A stretch of 64,000 nucleotides of DNA, taken from assembly GCA_964628835.1 (NCBI GenBank), contig CAZVME010000005.1:1-64000 (forward strand), in the 5' to 3' direction. The notes under the pieces were generated by a model that was not told where the DNA came from, ran no database searches, and saw only the letters and a program-made list of their open reading frames with translations. Every line of letters starts with the position of its first letter. The stretch's first letter is position 1. A program made the translations under genes and the position numbers. This document shows positions 60,312 through 64,000 of the stretch, one piece after another. The DNA comes from JAAGZL01 sp964628835 (GTDB lineage: Bacteria; Pseudomonadota; Gammaproteobacteria; Chromatiales; Chromatiaceae).

Positions 60312-61715
60312 ATGAGATTTGCATACCTGTTTATCCTGTTTTTCATTAGCCATGTGGTGGCTGCTGATGGTGCTGTAGCCAGTGGGCCAGCCCCTTCTGT
60401 TAAGGGCGGCGCGGTCACTGAATATATGCTTTCCAACGGCATGAAGGTGATTGTAAAGGAGGACCACAGAGCGCCGATTGCCGTATCCCAGGTGTGGTAT
60501 AAGGTGGGCGCCAGCTACGAGCCGGATGGTATCACTGGCATCTCGCATGTGCTGGAACACATGATGTTCAAGGGTACCAAGAAGCTTCAGCCGGGTGAGT
60601 TCTCCCGCATCATCGCCGCCAATGGCGGGCGGGAAAACGCCTTTACCGGGCGGGATTACACCGCCTATTTCCAGACCATGTCCGCCGATCGTATGGAGAT
60701 CTCTTTTAAGCTGGAGGCAGACCGCATGCGCAACCTGTTGCTGCCAGCGGAGGAGTTCACAAAAGAGGTGGAGGTGGTTAAGGAGGAGCGCCGTCTGCGC
60801 ACCGAAGATAAACCCAACTCCCTGACCCGGGAGCAGTTCTATGCGGTCTCCTACCGCAGCCTACCCTACGCCAACCCGGTGATCGGCTGGATGAACGATC
60901 TGAATAATCTGCAGGTAGAGGACCTGCAAACCTGGTACCGGCTCTGGTACGCGCCCAATAACACCACCCTGGTGGTGGTGGGTGATGTTAATCCGGAGTG
61001 GGTGCTGGAGATGGCAACCAAGTATTTTGGTCCCCTCAAGGCGGAGCAGATACCCAAACTCAAGCCTCTGCGTGAACCGCCCCAGCGCGGCGTGATCCGC
61101 ACCAACGTACGGGCTCCCGCCCGCCAGCCCTATCTGGCCTTGGGTTACAAGACTCCGGTAATCTCCACTGCGGACCAGAAGTGGGAACCCTATGCCTTGG
61201 AGATGCTGGTGGCGATCCTGGATGGGGGCAGCAGTTCCCGTATCAGCAAGAAACTGATCCGTGGCAAGGAGATAGCAGTCACCGCAGGTGCGCACTATAG
61301 TGCCTTCTCCAAGTACTCAAGCATGTTGAGCATGAGCGGGGTCCCGGCCAAGGGCCAGAGCGTAGATGACCTGGAGCAGGCGCTACGGGCTGAGATCGAG
61401 CTGCTGAAACAGGAGCTGGTGAGTGAGGAGGAGCTACAGCGGGTCCGGGCCCAGGTGGTGGCCAGTCAGGTGTATGAGCTGGACTCGGTGTTCTATCAGG
61501 CCATGCAGATCGGGACCCTGGAGACCATCGGACTGGAGTGGAAACTAATCGATGAATACACCGCCAATATGCGAGCAGTAACTGCAGAACAGGTGCGGGC
61601 GGTGGCGCAGAAATATCTGCTGGATGATCGCCTCACGGTGGCGGTTTTGGAGCCGCTGCCGCTGGAGAATAAACAACAGCTGCGCGCAGTGTCCGGAGGT
61701 CGTCATGGTGGATAA
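60312..61715 (+). CDS. M16 family zinc metallopeptidase (active-type subunit)
   Basis: This 467-residue protein has a signal peptide (first about 19 residues, ending VVAADG) and the inverted zinc motif HVLEH (in SHVLEHMMFKGT) with the downstream glutamate. It is a periplasmic pitrilysin-type protease. The following gene encodes the partner that lacks the zinc motif, as in typical bacterial M16B heterodimers. AAGGA precedes the ATG. The pair next to ftsY and rsmD is conserved in gammaproteobacteria. Confidence 0.9.
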   Translation: MRFAYLFILFFISHVVAADGAVASGPAPSVKGGAVTEYMLSNGMKVIVKEDHRAPIAVSQVWYKVGASYEPDGITGISHVLEHMMFKGTKKLQPGEFSRIIAANGGRENAFTGRDYTAYFQTMSADRMEISFKLEADRMRNLLLPAEEFTKEVEVVKEERRLRTEDKPNSLTREQFYAVSYRSLPYANPVIGWMNDLNNLQVEDLQTWYRLWYAPNNTTLVVVGDVNPEWVLEMATKYFGPLKAEQIPKLKPLREPPQRGVIRTNVRAPARQPYLALGYKTPVISTADQKWEPYALEMLVAILDGGSSSRISKKLIRGKEIAVTAGAHYSAFSKYSSMLSMSGVPAKGQSVDDLEQALRAEIELLKQELVSEEELQRVRAQVVASQVYELDSVFYQAMQIGTLETIGLEWKLIDEYTANMRAVTAEQVRAVAQKYLLDDRLTVAVLEPLPLENKQQLRAVSGGRHGG

Positions 61716-63027
61716 CATAAGTCCAATGCAAAAAATCATTATCTTTCTGGTCCTGGCCGTGATGAGCCACAGTGTCTGGTCGGGTCCGGCCATCCAGAGT
61801 TGGAGCACTGCAAATGGGGCCAGGGTACTGTATGTGCCTGCCCCCGATCTGCCCATGGTGGATATGCGGGTGGTGTTTGATGCCGGCAGCTCCCGTGATG
61901 GCGACAAGTCCGGGCTGTCGCAGCTGACCAATGCCCTGCTCACGGAGGGGGCGGGAGATTGGGGTGCGGACCAGATAGCCCAGCGTATGGATTCGGTGGG
62001 GGCCAATATGGGTAGTGGTGCCATGCGGGATATGGCCTGGGTCTCACTGCGTACTCTCACGCAAGAGCAGGCCTTTAATACCAGTGTCACCACCCTGGCC
62101 GGGATCTTGAATGCACCAACCTTTCCGGCCGATGCCCTGGAACGCAATCGCAAGATGATGCTGGCCGGGTTGCAGCGTGAGGAGCAGTCCCCGGGTAGTG
62201 TGGCCAAGAAGCTGTTCATGCGCCGGGTATTTGGTTCTCACCCCTACGCCATTCACAGTGGTGGCACCAAAGAGTCTCTTACGGCCATAACCCGAGATGA
62301 TGTGCTGGCCCAGTACCGGCGCTTCTATGTGGCCAAAAATGCCACCATCTCTATTGTGGGTGCGCTGGACAGGAAACAGGCGGAGGCCCTGGCGGATCGG
62401 CTCACCGTAAATATGTCAGCCGGCGCCGCTGCCCCCAAGCTGCCAGCGGTGGATGTCCTGAAGCAGGCGTCGGACCAGAATGTTTCGTTCCCCTCCAGTC
62501 AGTCCCACATCCTGTTGGGACAGCCGGGGATGAAGCGGGGTGATCCTGACTATTTCGCGCTGTATGTGGGTAACCACATCCTGGGTGGTGGCGGGCTGGT
62601 TTCGCTCCTGAGCGATGAGGTGCGTGAGAAACGTGGCCTCTCTTACAGTGTCTACAGCTATTTTTCACCCATGCGCGCCAACGGTCCCTTTGTCTTGGGG
62701 GCGCAGACCAAAAACCAGCGGGCCACAGAGGCGCTGGAGGTGATGCGTAAGACCTTGGTGGATTACATCCAACGTGGTCCCACAGATAAAGAGCTGCAGG
62801 CGGCCAAACAGAACATCACCGGCGGATTTCCCCTGAGTATCGCCAGTAATGGCAAGATCGTGGAGTATCTCTCCATGATGGGTTTTTACAAGTTGCCACT
62901 GGATCACCTGGACACCTTCGTGGGCAAGATCAACGCCCTGACCAAGGAGCAGATCATGGACGCCTTCAAACGCCGGGTACACCCAGAGCGGTTTGTGACC
63001 GTGGTGGTGGGTAATGGTAAGAGTTAG
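61705..63027 (+). CDS. M16 family peptidase-like protein (inactive-type subunit)
   Basis: This 440-residue protein has an N-terminal signal (IIIFLVLAVMSHSVWS) and M16 fold. The HxxEH zinc motif is absent, while the C-terminal arginine/tyrosine segment REKRGLSYSVYSYF that binds substrate is present. That is the pattern of the non-catalytic partner subunit. ATG 61705 overlaps the previous gene by 11 bases and follows CGGAGG, so translation is coupled. ATG 61726 is a second possibility. Confidence 0.88.
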   Translation: MVDNISPMQKIIIFLVLAVMSHSVWSGPAIQSWSTANGARVLYVPAPDLPMVDMRVVFDAGSSRDGDKSGLSQLTNALLTEGAGDWGADQIAQRMDSVGANMGSGAMRDMAWVSLRTLTQEQAFNTSVTTLAGILNAPTFPADALERNRKMMLAGLQREEQSPGSVAKKLFMRRVFGSHPYAIHSGGTKESLTAITRDDVLAQYRRFYVAKNATISIVGALDRKQAEALADRLTVNMSAGAAAPKLPAVDVLKQASDQNVSFPSSQSHILLGQPGMKRGDPDYFALYVGNHILGGGGLVSLLSDEVREKRGLSYSVYSYFSPMRANGPFVLGAQTKNQRATEALEVMRKTLVDYIQRGPTDKELQAAKQNITGGFPLSIASNGKIVEYLSMMGFYKLPLDHLDTFVGKINALTKEQIMDAFKRRVHPERFVTVVVGNGKS

Positions 63028-63036
63028 CCTGTAACC

Positions 63037-63606
63037 ATGGGCAGAAGCGTGCGTCGGGGCAACCAAGTCAGGATCATTGGCGGGGAGCATCGTGGACGTA
63101 AGCTGGGCTTTCCAGATATCCCCGGATTGCGTCCCACGGGAGACCGCATCCGCGAGACCCTGTTTAATTGGCTACAGACCAGCCTACCAGGGGCCAAATG
63201 CCTGGACCTGTTTGCAGGTAGCGGCGCTCTGGGCCTGGAAGCGGCTTCACGGGGTGCTGGTCAGGTGCTTATGTTGGATCGTTCAGCTGTGGTGGTGGAT
63301 CAACTGCGGCAAAACATCGCCTTGTTGGGCCTGAACCAAACCTCGGTGGAGCAGGCCGATGCCCTCACCCGGTTGCAGGCCGCACCGCAACCCTTCGATA
63401 TCGTATTTCTGGATCCACCCTTTGCCGATGAGCTGTTACAGCAGGTATGTTACCAGCTTGAGGCGGGGGGATGGTTAAAGCCGGATACGTTGCTATACAT
63501 TGAAATCGATGCAGCCAAAGGCCTGCCGCAACTGCCATCGGGTTGGCGGCAGCTCAAGGAGAAAAGAGCTGGTCAGGTGGAGTATTTCCTCTACTCCAGC
63601 AGATAA
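63037..63606 (+). CDS. rsmD: 16S rRNA (guanine966-N2)-methyltransferase
   Basis: RsmD methylates G966 of 16S rRNA. The 189-residue protein has RIIGGEHRGRKL and RPTGDRIRETLFNWL at the N-terminus, SAM motif LDLFAGSGALGLEAASRGA, and the catalytic DPPF motif (VFLDPPF). It starts ten bases after the M16 pair and is followed by coaD, the conserved order. Confidence 0.95.
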   Translation: MGRSVRRGNQVRIIGGEHRGRKLGFPDIPGLRPTGDRIRETLFNWLQTSLPGAKCLDLFAGSGALGLEAASRGAGQVLMLDRSAVVVDQLRQNIALLGLNQTSVEQADALTRLQAAPQPFDIVFLDPPFADELLQQVCYQLEAGGWLKPDTLLYIEIDAAKGLPQLPSGWRQLKEKRAGQVEYFLYSSR

Positions 63607-63835
63607 AATATGGCCTGTATTTCCGCACTTGCTTCCACGGATTTTTTCTGTCCTAACTGGTCTATAATCACCCTTGGTTGTATGGTTGCGGGGCTGGCCG
63701 GCACATAAAGAGCCATTTGCCTGATAAATGTCCATCAATCTGGTAATACCGACCAATTTCAGGAGAATTTAGGGATAATTTGGTTGACATCTCGGGTGCA
63801 GACAATATTATCGGTCCAACCATAAGACATGACCC

Positions 63836-64000
63836 ATGACTACAGCTCTCTATCCAGGTACCTTTGATCCAATAACCAACGGCCATAGTGACATAGTCGC
63901 CCGGGCTGAACTGCTGTTTGACAGGGTGGTGGTTGCGGTTGCGGCAAACCCTGGTAAACAGCCGGCGTTTAGCCTGGATGAACGGGTTGCCATGGCCAAA
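63836..64000 (+). CDS. coaD: Phosphopantetheine adenylyltransferase (N-terminal part)
   Basis: The first 55 codons are visible before the window end. They read MTTALYPGTFDPITNGHSDIV and contain the TFDPxTxGH nucleotidyltransferase motif, continuing to the conserved AVAANPGKQP. CoaD makes dephospho-CoA from 4'-phosphopantetheine. The gene is truncated only by the window edge. Confidence 0.93.
   Translation, partial: MTTALYPGTFDPITNGHSDIVARAELLFDRVVVAVAANPGKQPAFSLDERVAMAK

Overview
The window reads as a gammaproteobacterial chromosome segment with a foreign left end. The main body carries several syntenic gammaproteobacterial core blocks: rph / yicC-gmk-rpoZ-spoT-ridA ... recG-ubiC-ubiA, comF-bioBFHCD-aroG, and rpoH-ftsXEY facing an M16 protease pair-rsmD-coaD. 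The style recalls Chromatiales or sulfur-oxidiser-type lineages, but no rRNA, tRNA or other decisive marker is present, so this placement is inference. Bases 1 to about 4.9 kb are visibly GC-richer, with alphaproteobacterial-type proteins (phenylacetate-CoA ligase family, CcmABCDE and the N-terminal third of CcmF) and a C/G-run palindromic repeat typical of alphaproteobacteria. The change of style falls inside ccmF, at its most conserved tryptophan-rich motif. That is either a natural homologous replacement or an assembly chimera.

Layout. 0-8 kb: cytochrome c maturation operon ccmABCDEFGHI. 8-10.6 kb (minus): rph with a PP2C phosphatase and Ser/Thr kinase pair. 10.8-16 kb: yicC, gmk, rpoZ, spoT, ridA. 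16-26.4 kb: accessory block separating ridA from recG. It holds two thiamine-linked small genes, a PstS-like binding protein beside a GGDEF-EAL protein, small orphan genes, an AT-rich methyltransferase, a decayed REP-type transposase element, and an FGE-fold lipid- or envelope-type protein. 26.4-32.2 kb: recG, ubiC, frameshifted ubiA, a PEBP protein and a lone hisG. 32.6-41.7 kb: signalling and transport genes (GGDEF, LysR/MFS, SelO, ArsR/ArsP) followed by a gene graveyard of SBP, PepSY and MFS remnants. 41.7-48.4 kb: comF, then the biotin operon bioBFHCD behind a recognisable BirA operator/promoter, then aroG. 48.4-54.6 kb: an unusual cluster with a family 2 glycosyltransferase, two QueC-like PP-loop proteins around a polysaccharide pyruvyl transferase, and an opposing Mur-ligase-like gene. 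54.6-56.1 kb: a miniature repeat element and an AT-rich HTH-GHKL-STAS-like fusion behind an array of direct repeats. 56.1-64 kb: conserved rpoH/ftsXEY and M16/rsmD/coaD block; coaD is cut by the window end.

The most novel locus is the twin QueC-like / pyruvyl transferase / Mur-ligase cluster. Both QueC-like proteins keep the ATP-binding SGGVDS-type loop and a four-cysteine zinc site spaced nearly as in QueC, yet they sit among surface-polysaccharide genes rather than queuosine genes. Two single-base homopolymer frameshifts (ubiA, C9; monooxygenase, A7) and the ccmF junction mean that read-level verification matters for this sequence.
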